A stretch of DNA of 64,000 nt from Saccharibacillus sacchari DSM 19268 (GTDB taxonomy: Bacteria; Bacillota; Bacilli; Paenibacillales; Paenibacillaceae): contig NZ_KK073875.1 in NCBI RefSeq assembly GCF_000585395.1, forward strand, positions 2,542,017 to 2,606,016, written 5' to 3'. The translations under genes and the position numbers were made by a program. The notes under the pieces are model-generated. The model was not told where the DNA came from and searched no databases. It worked only from the letters and a program-made list of their open reading frames with translations. This document shows positions 16,857 to 26,501 of this stretch, in pieces (the stretch's first letter is position 1; every line of letters starts with the position of its first letter).

Positions 16857-17948
16857 CTACTCCACTTCAATCACCCGAACCGTCTCACCCTCCACCACCA
16901 CCGGCTGGTAATACGTCTTCTCCGGCAAATCCTTTTTCCCCTGCAAACTCTTGATCACCCAATCCGCCGCGTCGCGCCCCAACTGCTCCTGCGGATGCGT
17001 TAGCGTCGTCAACTGAATATTCGCGTTTTTCGCCATATACGAGTTGTCCTGCCCCACGATCGAAAGCTCGTCCGGAATCGAAATCCCCAGCTTTTTGCAC
17101 ACATTCACGACTTCCAGCCCGACCTCGTCGTTGTAGCACACCAGCGCCGTCAGCTCATCCCGATTCTCCGTCAAATACTTCTCCAAATTCACGGACAAGT
17201 CAGGCTTGCTGTCCGTATCGAACGAAAGCACATGCTCATGCTGGAACCGCAGCTTATCCTCGCCCAACGCCTTAATAAACCCTTTCATCCGAAACTTCCC
17301 TTGCAGATCGTCCATTTTCGCGATAATCCCGATCTGCGTATGCCCTTTGCCGATCAGCTCCCGCGTCGCCAGATAGCTCGATTGCACATCATCCAGGCAG
17401 AAAAACGGCACCTCAAGCTCCTCGTAATAAGCATTGATCATCGTAAAAGGAACATCCTGCTCTTTAAAAGAAAGGTAGTACGCGATATTCGGGTTGTACA
17501 CATTACTCCGCGTCGGCTCCACGATCAACCCGTCCACCCCGTACGACAACATCATCTCCAGCGCTTTTCTTTCCTGAGCAATGTCGTTATTGGTACTGGC
17601 GAGCAGCAGCGAATAATTATCCTCATTTAACCGACTCTCGATCCCGCGAATGATAGAAGGAAAAATGTAATCCGAAATATACGTCGTAATGACCCCGATC
17701 GTCTTATTCGAAGACTTCGCCCCCGTTTTCGACCGATACTGACCGCTCACATACGTCCCCGACCCTCGTTCGCTCCGCAAAAACCCTTCATTCGCCAGCT
17801 CCAGCAGCGCCTTCCGCACCGTCTGCCGACTGACATCATAACTCTCCTGCAACGCAAGCTCCGAAGGAATCTTCTCCCCCACCCTATACGTCCCCGAAAG
17901 AATATGACTTTTGATCTCTTCTATAATCACTTGATACTTGGGCTTCAT
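16857..17948 (-). CDS. araR: Arabinose operon repressor AraR
   Basis: 363 residues. The first 70 residues are a GntR winged helix (IPSELALQESYDVSRQTVRKAL and RSERGSGTYV), followed by a LacI-type periplasmic-binding-like effector domain (from IGVITTYISDYIF on; YNDEVGLEVV and PDELSIVGQDN are typical). This domain pairing is that of AraR, which represses arabinose genes until arabinose binds. It is divergent from araB-D-A, and two operators of the AraR type lie in the shared intergenic region, one over its own start site and one in the araB promoter, so it is autoregulated. Confidence 0.95.
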   Translation of the reverse strand: MKPKYQVIIEEIKSHILSGTYRVGEKIPSELALQESYDVSRQTVRKALLELANEGFLRSERGSGTYVSGQYRSKTGAKSSNKTIGVITTYISDYIFPSIIRGIESRLNEDNYSLLLASTNNDIAQERKALEMMLSYGVDGLIVEPTRSNVYNPNIAYYLSFKEQDVPFTMINAYYEELEVPFFCLDDVQSSYLATRELIGKGHTQIGIIAKMDDLQGKFRMKGFIKALGEDKLRFQHEHVLSFDTDSKPDLSVNLEKYLTENRDELTALVCYNDEVGLEVVNVCKKLGISIPDELSIVGQDNSYMAKNANIQLTTLTHPQEQLGRDAADWVIKSLQGKKDLPEKTYYQPVVVEGETVRVIEVE

Positions 17949-18014
17949 CGTAAGTTCACTTCTTTCTTGTCTCTCTCATATCGTTCTTTATTTAACTTTC
18001 TTGCTTTCTTGTAA

Positions 18015-18056
18015 AGTTGTACGTACACATCTTAGCACGAATCCCCTAATTAGCAA
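18015..18056 (-). promoter_or_regulatory. araR promoter with AraR operator
   Basis: On the minus strand TTGCTA (18051-18056) and TAAGAT (18029-18034) are separated by 16 bases. The palindrome TTGTACGTACA within 18015-18030 covers the expected transcription start and matches the known AraR operator core. Confidence 0.7.
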
Positions 18057-18180
18057 ACGACTCTAAAAGATGTACGCTCTCAACGTTTTAGAGAAAGCCG
18101 ATGCCGCAGGCGAGGCCTCTTCCCCACTCCACCCACAAAGGTAGTTTTCCCACTATTAATCCTTTTCGGTTTCCCCGAGC

Positions 18181-18320
18181 GCATCAAGCGGAGGGAGGGA
18201 TTGAGTGCAGGAGCGATAGCGTTCGCCTTTGACTTGGGGAAGCTTCCTTATTTAAATCCAATCCAGCTTCCCCAAGTCAACACGCGACCGAAACCAATCC
18301 CTCCCGCAGCGCCCCAGCTC
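18181..18320. repeat. Large nested palindrome, element R1 (divergent member)
   Basis: Outer arms GGAGGGATTG and CAATCCCTCC enclose an inner perfect 15-bp repeat (18229-18243 with 18266-18280). The loop contains a version of the CTTCCTTATTTAAATCC word, and GCCTTTGA and CCCGCAGCGCCCC match the elements at 45.7 and 53.4 kb. It lies between the araR and araB promoters. It is the most diverged of six related elements. Confidence 0.7.
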
Positions 18321-18365
18321 CACAACCGAACAGGAACTTAAAGTTGGTATAACTACCAACCCAGA

Positions 18366-18394
18366 TTGACAAATGTACGTACAAAAAATATACT
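18366..18394 (+). promoter_or_regulatory. araB promoter with AraR operator in the spacer
   Basis: TTGACA at 18366-18371 and TATACT at 18389-18394 with an ideal 17-base spacer form a strong sigma-A promoter. The operator AAATGTACGTACAAAA (18371-18386) fills the spacer, so bound AraR would exclude RNA polymerase. A weak catabolite-response-like site (18410-18423, two mismatches to the consensus) lies just downstream. Confidence 0.85.
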
Positions 18395-18499
18395 AGACTC
18401 GTCAGTTATTGAAACCGCATACTTTCGATCTGCTCCGCCAAGTTGTCCTATCATTTGCCGGATCAGGCCGAAAGCCGTTCGTATAGAAAGGGGACAAAC

Positions 18500-20107
18500 A
18501 TGATTATGAGTCAAGCAGACTTGAAAGAAATCATCACCCAAGGCAAAACGTCGCTCGGCATCGAATTCGGATCGACCCGAATCAAAGCCGTCCTGATCGA
18601 TCCGAGCTTCGAAACGATCGCTTCCGGCAGCTACGAGTGGGAAAACCAACTCAAAGACGGCTTCTGGACCTATGACCAAAAAGAGATCATCAAAGGCCTT
18701 CAAGCCGCTTACCGCGAAATGAAGCAGGAAGTCAGCACCCAATACGGCGTCACGCTGCAAATCGTCGGCTCGATCGGCTTTTCCGCCATGATGCACGGCT
18801 ATATGGCCTTCGATAAACAAGGCGAACTGCTCGTTCCGTTCCGTACTTGGCGCAATGCCACGACGGGCGCATCGGCCAAAGTCTTGACGGACTTGTTCCA
18901 ATTTAACATCCCGGAGCGCTGGACCATCGCGCATCTGTACCAAGCGATCCTGAACGGCGAAGAGCATGTGCCAAGCATCGACTTCGTCACGACGCTGGGC
19001 GGATATATCCACTGGCTGTTGACCGGTAGCAAATCGATCGGCATCGGCGACGCGTCAGGCGTTTTCCCGATCGACGAAGGTACGCATAACTACCATCCGG
19101 CAATGGTGCAGCAGTTCGACGACCTGATCGCTTCCCGCAACTATCCGTGGACGCTCCAAGCCGTTCTGCCTCAAGTCCTGCTCTCCGGCGAACAAGCAGG
19201 CACGTTGACGGCAGCAGGCGCGCTCCTGTTGGACCCGGAAGACGATCTGCAACCCGGCATTCCGCTGTGTCCGCCCGAAGGCGATGCCGGAACCGGCATG
19301 GTCGCGACCAACAGCGTCAAAAAGCGCACCGGCAACGTCTCCGTCGGTACGTCCGTGTTCGCCATGATCGTGTTGGAGCATGAGCTGTCCAAGCTGTACC
19401 CGGAAATCGACATGGTGACTACGCCGGACGGCAGCCCGGTCGGGATGGTGCACGCGAACAACTGCTCCAGCGACCTCAACGCCTGGATGGGACTGTTCCG
19501 CGAATTCGCGCAGGCGATGGGCTACGAAGCCGACTCCGGCAAACTGTACGGCACGCTGCTGAGCAAAGCGCTCGAAGCCGACCCGGACGCAGGCGGATTG
19601 CTCAGCTACGGCTATCTGTCGGGCGAGAACATCACCGGACTTGAGCAAGGCAGACCGCTGTTCGTTCGTTCGCCGGAAAGCAACTTCAACCTTGCCAACT
19701 TCATGCGCACCCATCTGTTCAGCGCGTTCGGCGCGCTCAAGATCGGCATGGACATTCTCACCGAGAACGAGAAAGTGGCGATCGACAGCCTGCTCGGGCA
19801 CGGCGGTCTGTTCAAGACTCCGGTCGTCGGGCAAAAAGCTTTGGCAGCCGCACTGAACGTGCCGATCTCGGTCATGTCTACAGCCGGAGAAGGCGGAGCA
19901 TGGGGCATGGCACTGCTGGCTTCCTACGCAATCAACAAAGAACCGAACGAAAACCTGGCTGATTTCCTTGGCGAAAAAGTGTTCAAAGACGTCGCAGGCG
20001 AAGAAATCGCGCCGGACCCGGCAGATGTCGCAGGTTTCGGAACATTCATCGAACGCTACAAAGCCGGCCTCGCGATCGAGCAAGCGGCTGTCGACCATTT
20101 GAAATAA
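18500..20107 (+). CDS. araB: Ribulokinase-type FGGY carbohydrate kinase
   Basis: 535 residues from the ATG at 18500, preceded by AAAGGGG. The N-terminus has the sugar kinase phosphate-1 motif ([16 protein letters not shown]) and the later [14 protein letters not shown] and [12 protein letters not shown] are the FGGY phosphate-2/adenosine motifs. By position, first gene before araD and araA behind an AraR-controlled promoter, it should phosphorylate L-ribulose. Its sequence is of the type often annotated only as carbohydrate kinase or ATPase in Paenibacillus and Clostridium and looks unlike classical B. subtilis AraB, so the assignment rests largely on context. Confidence 0.85.
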   Translation: MIMSQADLKEIITQGKTSLGIEFGSTRIKAVLIDPSFETIASGSYEWENQLKDGFWTYDQKEIIKGLQAAYREMKQEVSTQYGVTLQIVGSIGFSAMMHGYMAFDKQGELLVPFRTWRNATTGASAKVLTDLFQFNIPERWTIAHLYQAILNGEEHVPSIDFVTTLGGYIHWLLTGSKSIGIGDASGVFPIDEGTHNYHPAMVQQFDDLIASRNYPWTLQAVLPQVLLSGEQAGTLTAAGALLLDPEDDLQPGIPLCPPEGDAGTGMVATNSVKKRTGNVSVGTSVFAMIVLEHELSKLYPEIDMVTTPDGSPVGMVHANNCSSDLNAWMGLFREFAQAMGYEADSGKLYGTLLSKALEADPDAGGLLSYGYLSGENITGLEQGRPLFVRSPESNFNLANFMRTHLFSAFGALKIGMDILTENEKVAIDSLLGHGGLFKTPVVGQKALAAALNVPISVMSTAGEGGAWGMALLASYAINKEPNENLADFLGEKVFKDVAGEEIAPDPADVAGFGTFIERYKAGLAIEQAAVDHLK

Positions 20108-20129
20108 AAAGCAAAAGGAGTGACCCACA

Positions 20130-20825
20130 TTGTTAGAGCAACTCAAACAAGAAGTGTACGAAGCGAACCTCGAACTGCCGAAGCATGGCCTGGTGAAATT
20201 CACTTGGGGCAATGCCAGCGCGGTTGATCGGGAAAATGGATTGTTCGTAATCAAGCCAAGCGGCGTTAGCTATGAAGCGATGAAGCCGAGCGATATGGTC
20301 GTGGTCGATTTTGACGGCAACGTGGTCGAAGGCGACATGCGTCCTTCGTCCGATACCGCGACGCACGCCGTTTTGTATAAGCATTATCCGCAAATCGGCG
20401 GCATCGTGCATACGCATTCCACTTGGGCGACCATCTGGGCGCAGGCAGGACTCGATGTGCCGGTTATGGGTACGACGCACGCCGATACCTTTTATGGAGC
20501 GGTGCCTTGCGCAAGATTTCTGACCCAAGAAGAGATCGATCGAGGGTACGAAGCGGAGACCGGCAATGTCATCATCGAGACGTTTGACAAGCTCGGCGTG
20601 GACGTGCTGGAGATTCCGGCCGTGCTGCTGCAAGGCCATGCGCCGTTCACGTGGGGCAAAGACGTGAAGTCGGCAGTCGTGAACAGCGTCGTGCTGGAAG
20701 AAGTGTGCAAAATGAACCTGTATGCGCGCCAACTGAACAACTTCGCGAAGGAACTGCCACAGGGCATTTTGGATAAACATTATCTGCGCAAACACGGAAA
20801 AGACGCGTATTACGGTCAAAAATAA
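20130..20825 (+). CDS. araD: L-ribulose-5-phosphate 4-epimerase
   Basis: 231 residues from TTG at 20130 with AAAGGAG upstream. Class II aldolase fold: WGNAS near residue 26, KPSGVSY substrate loop near 42, zinc ligands His94 and His96 in HTHSTWATIW, and the later ligand His in LLQGHAPFTWG. Converts L-ribulose-5-phosphate to D-xylulose-5-phosphate, which enters the pentose phosphate pathway. It is 22 bases behind araB. Confidence 0.95.
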   Translation: MLEQLKQEVYEANLELPKHGLVKFTWGNASAVDRENGLFVIKPSGVSYEAMKPSDMVVVDFDGNVVEGDMRPSSDTATHAVLYKHYPQIGGIVHTHSTWATIWAQAGLDVPVMGTTHADTFYGAVPCARFLTQEEIDRGYEAETGNVIIETFDKLGVDVLEIPAVLLQGHAPFTWGKDVKSAVVNSVVLEEVCKMNLYARQLNNFAKELPQGILDKHYLRKHGKDAYYGQK

Positions 20826-20911
20826 GTTCATTTCTAATCGAGTCGTATTCAACATAAACGTTCAATCATTCAATATGACATTCACTAATCGACGAAAAGA
20901 GGATGATTTAC

Positions 20912-22336
20912 ATGACAGTAGCCGTAGAAAAACAATTTTGGTTTGTCGTAGGTTCGCAGCATTTGTACGGAGAAGAAGCCCTTGCCGAAGTTAAAGCTCA
21001 CGCGCAAGAAATGACGGACGCGCTCAACAAAAGCGGCGTGCTTCCTTACCCGCTCGTACTTCAGGATCTGGCCGTCAGCGCGGACAAGATCACCGAAATC
21101 ATGAAAGAAGTGAACTACCGCGACGAAGTCGCCGGAGTCATCACGTGGATGCACACGTTCTCGCCGGCCAAAATGTGGATTCGCGGCACGAAGCTGCTGC
21201 AAAAGCCGCTGCTGCATCTGGCGACGCAGTACAACGAAAGCATTCCGTGGGCGACGATCGACATGGACTTCATGAACCTGAACCAAGCCGCTCACGGCGA
21301 CCGCGAATACGGATTCATCAACGCGCGTCTGAACAAGCAAAACAAAGTCGTTGTCGGCTACTGGGAGCGTCCGGAAGTGCAGCAGCAAATCGCGGACTGG
21401 ATGGACGTTGCCGTTGCTTATAACGAAAGCTTCAATATCAAAGTAGCCCGCTTCGGCGACAACATGCGCAACGTCGGCGTCACCGAGGGCGACAAAGTCG
21501 AAGCTCAGATTCAATTCGGCTGGACGGTCGACTACTACGGCATCGGCGATCTGGTCGAGGTGGTGAACGCCGTGACCGAGCAGGAAATCGACGAACTGAT
21601 GGCCGAATACGCCAACCTGTACGAATTTGACTACGGCACCAACAGCAAAGAAGACTGGGAAGCCAGCGTGCGCGTGCAAGCGGGTTACGAGATCGCTCTC
21701 AAGCGTTTCCTGGACGCGAAAGGCTATACCGCCTTTACGTCGAACTTCGAAGACTTGCACGGCATGAAACAGCTTCCGGGTCTGGCCGTTCAGCGCCTGA
21801 TGGCTCAAGGCTACGGCTTCGCCGGCGAAGGCGACTGGAAGACGGCCGCGCTCGACCGTCTGATGAAAATCATGAGCCATAACGAGAACACGGGCTTCAT
21901 GGAAGACTACACCTACGAGATGGCACCGGGCAAAGAAGCGATCCTGCAGTCCCACATGCTCGAAGTTGATCCTTCCCTGGCGAGCAGCAAGCCGAAAGTC
22001 GTCGTATCCCCGCTCGGAATCGGCGGCAAAGAAGATCCGGCCCGCCTGGTCTTCGACGGCAAAGCCGGAGACGGCGTCGTCGTATCCATGATGGACCACG
22101 GCACGCATTACAAACTGCTGATCAACGAAGTGACGGCGTTCGAACCGACGGAACCGGCTCCGAATCTTCCGGTCGCCCGTGTTCTGTGGAGCGTGAAGCC
22201 GAACTTCCAAGACGGCGTCAGAGCTTGGATCGAAAACGGCGGCGGCCACCACACCGTCGTATCGCTGAACCTGACGACAGATCAGATCGTGACGTATGCG
22301 AAACTGGTGAATTTGGAGTACGTCGTGATTAAATAA
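20912..22336 (+). CDS. araA: L-arabinose isomerase
   Basis: 474 residues from the ATG at 20912 (AAAGAGGA nine bases upstream); the ATG at 20903 lacks spacing. [14 protein letters not shown] at the N-terminus, [13 protein letters not shown], and the metal-binding Glu and His residues in the later half (for example FMEDYTYE and [13 protein letters not shown], then GGGHHTV) are those of AraA. Converts L-arabinose to L-ribulose. The last gene of the ara operon, followed by a strong terminator. No arabinose transporter lies in this window. Confidence 0.97.
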   Translation: MTVAVEKQFWFVVGSQHLYGEEALAEVKAHAQEMTDALNKSGVLPYPLVLQDLAVSADKITEIMKEVNYRDEVAGVITWMHTFSPAKMWIRGTKLLQKPLLHLATQYNESIPWATIDMDFMNLNQAAHGDREYGFINARLNKQNKVVVGYWERPEVQQQIADWMDVAVAYNESFNIKVARFGDNMRNVGVTEGDKVEAQIQFGWTVDYYGIGDLVEVVNAVTEQEIDELMAEYANLYEFDYGTNSKEDWEASVRVQAGYEIALKRFLDAKGYTAFTSNFEDLHGMKQLPGLAVQRLMAQGYGFAGEGDWKTAALDRLMKIMSHNENTGFMEDYTYEMAPGKEAILQSHMLEVDPSLASSKPKVVVSPLGIGGKEDPARLVFDGKAGDGVVVSMMDHGTHYKLLINEVTAFEPTEPAPNLPVARVLWSVKPNFQDGVRAWIENGGGHHTVVSLNLTTDQIVTYAKLVNLEYVVIK

Positions 22337-22352
22337 GCCGAGCCGATAAAAG

Positions 22353-22404
22353 AAAACCGCTTTTCGATCGATGACAGGGTCATGGATCGAAGGCGGTTTT
22401 TGTT
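22353..22404 (+). terminator. Terminator of the ara operon
   Basis: AAAACCGC at 22353-22360 pairs with GCGGTTTT at 22393-22400 and TTTCGATC pairs with GATCGAA inside; a T-rich tail follows. Confidence 0.9.
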
Positions 22405-22525
22405 TTGCATAGCGATATTCAGATCGTCCACGACTACTCGGTATTTTCGCCGATCAAGCGCCTGCCTGCCGCATCGAAAGGGAGCACGAACGCTGTTTTT
22501 CCGGGGCTTTGTAAAGCTTTCCGAT

Positions 22526-22539
22526 TGATAACGGTTACA
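22526..22539 (+). promoter_or_regulatory. Catabolite-response-element-like site
   Basis: TGATAACGGTTACA fits the relaxed CcpA cre consensus (TGWNANCGNTNWCA) at all positions. It lies upstream of the tetR promoter, so its role there, if any, is unclear. Confidence 0.4.
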
Positions 22540-22562
22540 CTGTAAAATTTTAAATAAAAGCA

Positions 22563-22612
22563 TTGACATAGCTCTTGTGATCAAGATAATGTATGTAGAC
22601 CGATTGTTATAA
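22563..22612 (+). promoter_or_regulatory. Promoter of the TetR/exporter pair
   Basis: TTGACA at 22563-22568 and GATAAT at 22585-22590 (16-base spacer) form a good promoter. The following TAGACCGATTGTTATA near 22596-22611 lies at the start site and resembles the operator of the B. subtilis LmrA/YxaF regulators as I recall it; that comparison is from memory. Confidence 0.55.
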
Positions 22613-22632
22613 TTTTTTGAAGGAAGTGTCTT

Positions 22633-23223
22633 TTGTTGAGTGAAAAGTCCAACGCTAAAGAGTCCATCGTCAACACGGCAGCGAGACTGTTTTTTTCACA
22701 AGGGTACCACGCGACAGGCTTGAATCAGATCGTAAAAGAAAGCCAAGCTCCGAAAGGGTCGTTGTATCATTATTTCCCGCAAGGCAAAGAAGAACTCGCG
22801 CATGTATGCATTCAAAAAACGAACGAGCATATTTTGCAAAAGTTCGATGAGACATTTGCCGCGCATTCGAATACGGCGGAAGGTCTTCAGCAGTTCATTC
22901 GCGATATGGCGGACGAAGCGGAGGCGGCCGGATTTACCGGATTTATGCCGTTCAGCTTTTGGGCTGCCGTCGAGACGTCGTGCATCAGCAGCGATCTTCG
23001 CGCCGATTGCCAAAACGTGTTCGCCGATTGGCAGGTCATCATCGCCAAGCATTTGGTCGAAGACGGCATGAGCGAGGAAAAAGCGCGGACCACGTCGCTG
23101 CTGGTCGTCGCTTTGATGGAAGGCGCGCTGATCATCAGCCTGACGAACCAGAGCAAACAACCGCTGCTTGCGGCGGCCGATCATTTGGCGGTCGTGGCGA
23201 AGCACGTGCAAGACATGCCGTAA
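22633..23223 (+). CDS. TetR/AcrR-family repressor (LmrA/YxaF-like)
   Basis: 196 residues, TTG start (22633 or the next TTG at 22636) after AAGGAAG. The TetR helix-turn-helix is residues 10-56: SIVNTAARLFFSQGYHATGLNQI and APKGSLYHYFPQGKEELA. The C-terminal half is the ligand-binding domain. The gene is 45 bases upstream of a drug exporter of the LmrB type, an arrangement that matches lmrA-lmrB of B. subtilis, so it most likely represses its own operon until a toxic compound binds. Confidence 0.9.
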   Translation: MLSEKSNAKESIVNTAARLFFSQGYHATGLNQIVKESQAPKGSLYHYFPQGKEELAHVCIQKTNEHILQKFDETFAAHSNTAEGLQQFIRDMADEAEAAGFTGFMPFSFWAAVETSCISSDLRADCQNVFADWQVIIAKHLVEDGMSEEKARTTSLLVVALMEGALIISLTNQSKQPLLAAADHLAVVAKHVQDMP

Positions 23224-23268
23224 GGCGTATTCAACAGAACGTTCGAGAGGTTCGAGGAGGATGAAAGA

Positions 23269-24777
23269 GTGGAAGGTTCAATGAAAGCCGATTCTTTGGG
23301 GAATCGTCAAGAAACGCAGCAAGAAGCACAGCAGCAGTACAAGGTTTTTCCGATTTTGTTCGCGATGCTGCTGAGCGGATTTATCGGTTTGTTCGGGGAG
23401 ACGGCGCTGAACGTGGCGCTGACGCCGCTGATGGCGATGCTCGAAGTCGGACCGACGACGATTCAATGGCTGACGACGGGCTACCTGCTCGTACTGGGTA
23501 TTCTGGTTCCGGTATCCGGCATGCTTCTTCAATGGTTCAGCACGCGTCAGCTGTTCACGACGTCGCTGATCTTCTCGATTATCGGCACGTTCGTGGCCGC
23601 GGTCGCGCCGAGTTTTGAAATTTTGCTGCTGGCGCGCGTGCTTCAAGCGGTCGGCACGGCACTATTGCTGCCGCTGATGTTCAATACCATCCTGGTTATT
23701 TTCCCGATCGAAAAGCGCGGCGCCGCCATGGGCCTGATCGGTCTGGTCATCATGTTCGCTCCGGCCAGCGGCCCGAGCATCTCCGGCTTGATCTTGGCCA
23801 ACTTGAGCTGGCACTGGATCTTCTGGATTTCCCTGCCGTTCTTCGCGATCTCGCTGGTGTGCGGCCTGTTGTTCCTGCCGAACATCTCCAAACTGACCAA
23901 GCCGAAGATCGACGTGCTGTCGATCGTTCTGTCCACGCTCGGTTTCGGCGGTATCGTCTACGGCTTCAGCAGCGCGGGCGGGCACGGCGAAGCAGGAAGC
24001 GGCTGGACCAGCCCGATCGTGATCGGAACGTTGGCGATCGGCGTATTGTCCCTGCTGTTCTTCAGTATCCGTCAGCTTAAAATGAAGCAGCCGGTGATGG
24101 ATCTTCGGGCATTCAAATACCCGATGTTCACGCTGGGCTTGATCCTGATCTTCATCTCCATGATGATGATGCTGTCGTCGATGCTGATCCTGCCGATGTA
24201 CTTGCAGCAGGGCATGGCGGTTACGGCGTTGACCGCGGGTCTCGTCCTGCTGCCGGGCAGCCTGCTTAACGGCCTGTTGTCCCCGGTCATGGGCCGCCTG
24301 TTCGATAAGTTCGGGCCGAAGTGGCTGGTCATCATCGGCCTCGCTATCGTGGCAGTCGTATTGTTCATGTACACAAGCATCTCGCCGACGACGACGCTCG
24401 GTACGATCATCACGCTGCATATCTTCATGATGGTCGGCATCTCCATGATCATGATGCCTGCGCAGACCAACGGTCTGAACCAGCTGCCGCGCGAGTATTA
24501 TCCGCACGGCACGGCAATCATGAACACGCTCCAGCAGGTGTCCGGCGCGATCGGAACCGCGGTAGCGGTCAGCATCTTGAGCGCCGGCCAAGCCAGCTTT
24601 TTGAGCGGAGTCGCGAATCCGGAAAGCCCGGAGAACCAGCTTGCCGGATTCACGTCCGGCGTGCAAGGCGCGTTCGTGTTCGCCGCGGTCTTGGCGGTCA
24701 TCGGCTTGATCGTGTCGCTGTTCGTGAAGCGCGTCAAAGTAGGCGCGGGAGCGAAACCGGAAGGGCCGATGCATTAA
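23269..24777 (+). CDS. MFS drug exporter, DHA2 (14-helix, LmrB/EmrB) type
   Basis: 502 residues from GTG at 23269, eight bases after GAGGAGG; an internal ATG at 23281 is too far from the ribosome site. About fourteen hydrophobic helices. Motif A-like LQWFSTRQLF follows helix 2, and the motif C region PASGPSISGLIL near residue 165 marks the drug:H+ antiporter family. The short C-terminal tail is positively charged. Co-transcribed with the TetR gene in front; it should expel lincosamide-like or other lipophilic drugs. Confidence 0.9.
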   Translation: MEGSMKADSLGNRQETQQEAQQQYKVFPILFAMLLSGFIGLFGETALNVALTPLMAMLEVGPTTIQWLTTGYLLVLGILVPVSGMLLQWFSTRQLFTTSLIFSIIGTFVAAVAPSFEILLLARVLQAVGTALLLPLMFNTILVIFPIEKRGAAMGLIGLVIMFAPASGPSISGLILANLSWHWIFWISLPFFAISLVCGLLFLPNISKLTKPKIDVLSIVLSTLGFGGIVYGFSSAGGHGEAGSGWTSPIVIGTLAIGVLSLLFFSIRQLKMKQPVMDLRAFKYPMFTLGLILIFISMMMMLSSMLILPMYLQQGMAVTALTAGLVLLPGSLLNGLLSPVMGRLFDKFGPKWLVIIGLAIVAVVLFMYTSISPTTTLGTIITLHIFMMVGISMIMMPAQTNGLNQLPREYYPHGTAIMNTLQQVSGAIGTAVAVSILSAGQASFLSGVANPESPENQLAGFTSGVQGAFVFAAVLAVIGLIVSLFVKRVKVGAGAKPEGPMH

Positions 24778-24822
24778 TTCGCATACCGGGCAGTTTTCCG
24801 TACGACCTAAAGAAACACATGT

Positions 24823-24863
24823 AAAAGCGAGGCTTTCCCGATCGGGGGAGCCTCGCTTTTTTT
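24823..24863. terminator. Bidirectional terminator between the exporter and the WYL gene
   Basis: A 12-bp stem (24823-24834 with 24849-24860) with A and T runs on either side lies between convergent genes. Confidence 0.9.
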
Positions 24864-24886
24864 GCGCGGATCCGCTCCTCGCGTTT

Positions 24887-25798
24887 TTATAAGTAGGCGT
24901 TCAGCATATCCTTCAAATACTCCCGAAAGTCCGCAGCGTACTCTTCGGGTTCCGCGATCTTGAGTTGGGTTCCGAAGCCGGCCAGAAACTGAAACCCGAT
25001 CCAATTGTTCGGAAGCTCGAAGGAAGCGCATAAAAACCGGTCGTCGTAAGGCGTTACGCTTTTGCGGCCGTAACGCTCGACGAACCGGTCGCGGATACTC
25101 GGCGAAATCAAGGCTTTGACGGTGATCAGTTCCGGTCGGTAGACGTTCCGGCTTTGTTCTTTCGGCGTTTTTTCTCGGGGGAAGAAAGTTCCGCCCTCCG
25201 CGTTCAGACGATCGATCCGAGACAATTTGAATAGGCGGCCGTCCATGCGATCCAGGCAGAAGCCGTTCAGATACCAGCTGCTTTCGTTGAAATGAAGACC
25301 GGTCGGTTCAACCGTCCGATGCGTCGCCGCGCCGTTTTTGTCGATGTAATCGAATGCGAGGATTCTTTTGCCCGAGATCGCGTCTTGGCACGTCTTTAAC
25401 ATCCCGCGCAGCTCGGAACGCCCCTCCCAATCGTAAAAAGAAAGCTGCACGCTTCCTTCCGGAACCGACGAACGGACCATCGATTCGATTTTTCGGATCG
25501 TGAGCGTGACTTCTTCGCCGAACAGAATTTTCTCCAAGCCGCCGAGTGCCGTCAAAATATGTTCCAGATCGGAGCTGCTGAGCAGCCTTTTGTCCATTTT
25601 GTACTCGTCCATGATCCCGAAGCCGCCTTTCGAACCGGTGACCGAATAAATCGGGATATTGGATAAACCCAACGTTTCCATATCGCGCAGGATCGTCCTT
25701 TTGGACACGCCGTACAACCGCGCAAATTCACTGGCGGACACGATCTGCTTGCGCAGCAGCACCATAATGATCGAGATCAGCCGTTCAACTTTGTCCAT
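24887..25798 (-). CDS. HTH-WYL transcriptional regulator (YafY type)
   Basis: 303 residues. The winged helix covers residues 1-60 (SASEFARLYGVSKRTILRDMETL). The WYL domain has the motif ESSWYLNGFCLDR at about residue 190. It is divergent from a VOC/PhnB-like gene at 25896 with about 97 bases between, so it very likely controls that gene and itself. This is the second WYL/VOC pairing in the window. Confidence 0.85.
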   Translation of the reverse strand: MDKVERLISIIMVLLRKQIVSASEFARLYGVSKRTILRDMETLGLSNIPIYSVTGSKGGFGIMDEYKMDKRLLSSSDLEHILTALGGLEKILFGEEVTLTIRKIESMVRSSVPEGSVQLSFYDWEGRSELRGMLKTCQDAISGKRILAFDYIDKNGAATHRTVEPTGLHFNESSWYLNGFCLDRMDGRLFKLSRIDRLNAEGGTFFPREKTPKEQSRNVYRPELITVKALISPSIRDRFVERYGRKSVTPYDDRFLCASFELPNNWIGFQFLAGFGTQLKIAEPEEYAADFREYLKDMLNAYL

Positions 25799-25895
25799 AA
25801 CGACTCCTTTTTATATCGGGGTAGGGAACGGTGACATACATCCGTCATCTATCGTAGCTTATCATAATCGTATACCGATGAGGAGGTTACACATT

Positions 25896-26360
25896 ATGGC
25901 GGCAATCGCATATTTGAATTTGGACGGAACGGCGGCACAGGCAATCGAATTTTATGCAGAGGCTTTGAAGGCGACAGAGGTAAAAGCGGTCAAGTTCGGG
26001 GATATTCCGCAAAATCCGGAGTATCCGATGCCGGACAACGAATTGAGCATGATCATGGAATCTTCGATCGAATTCGCCGGAGGCAAACTGATGATGTCCG
26101 ACGTTCTTCCTTCGATGAAAGCTGTCACGGGTGAATGGGTGCAGGGCAACAGCATGCTGATCAGCCTCGTCATGGACGACAAGGAAATGTTGAGACAGTA
26201 TTTCGAAAATTTGTCCGCCGGCGGAATCGTCACGATGCCGCTCTCCGATGTGCCGTGGTCGTCCTGCTTCGGCATGTTGATCGACAAGTTCGGCGTGCAT
26301 TGGAAGTTCAACAGCGACGCGGACCAGTTTTTGGATCAGGTGCTGGCTAATAAAAAGTAA
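25896..26360 (+). CDS. PhnB-like VOC-superfamily protein
   Basis: 154 residues from the ATG at 25896, nine bases after AGGAGG; the open frame extends upstream but overlaps the divergent regulator. AYLNLDGTAAQAIEFYAEAL is the PhnB/YjdN-type opening, and DKFGVHWKFN the usual closing segment. Members of this group have no firmly established reaction despite the old name 3-demethylubiquinone methyltransferase-like. It is divergently paired with a WYL regulator. Confidence 0.85.
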   Translation: MAAIAYLNLDGTAAQAIEFYAEALKATEVKAVKFGDIPQNPEYPMPDNELSMIMESSIEFAGGKLMMSDVLPSMKAVTGEWVQGNSMLISLVMDDKEMLRQYFENLSAGGIVTMPLSDVPWSSCFGMLIDKFGVHWKFNSDADQFLDQVLANKK

Positions 26361-26369
26361 CGGTTTTCG

Positions 26370-26402
26370 AAAAGCAGTCTTGCCCGGCAAGGCCGCTTTT
26401 TG
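26370..26402 (+). terminator. Terminator after the PhnB-like gene
   Basis: AAAAGC at 26370-26375 pairs with GCTTTT at 26395-26400, and CTTGCC with GGCAAG inside, ending in five T. Confidence 0.75.
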
Positions 26403-26501
26403 CTGCATGAAGAAAATTGGTGTAACCGGGCACGCGCGCCGAGCGCTTTTACGGTGGTACAATAAGCAGATCGAATCTATCCCGTGACAGGAGTGAAGAC
26501 C

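Noticed and set aside
22885-24774. Long opposite-strand frames over araA, the drug exporter and the permeases
   Set aside because: They mirror real genes in another frame, are His/Arg/Gln-rich and lack ribosome sites.
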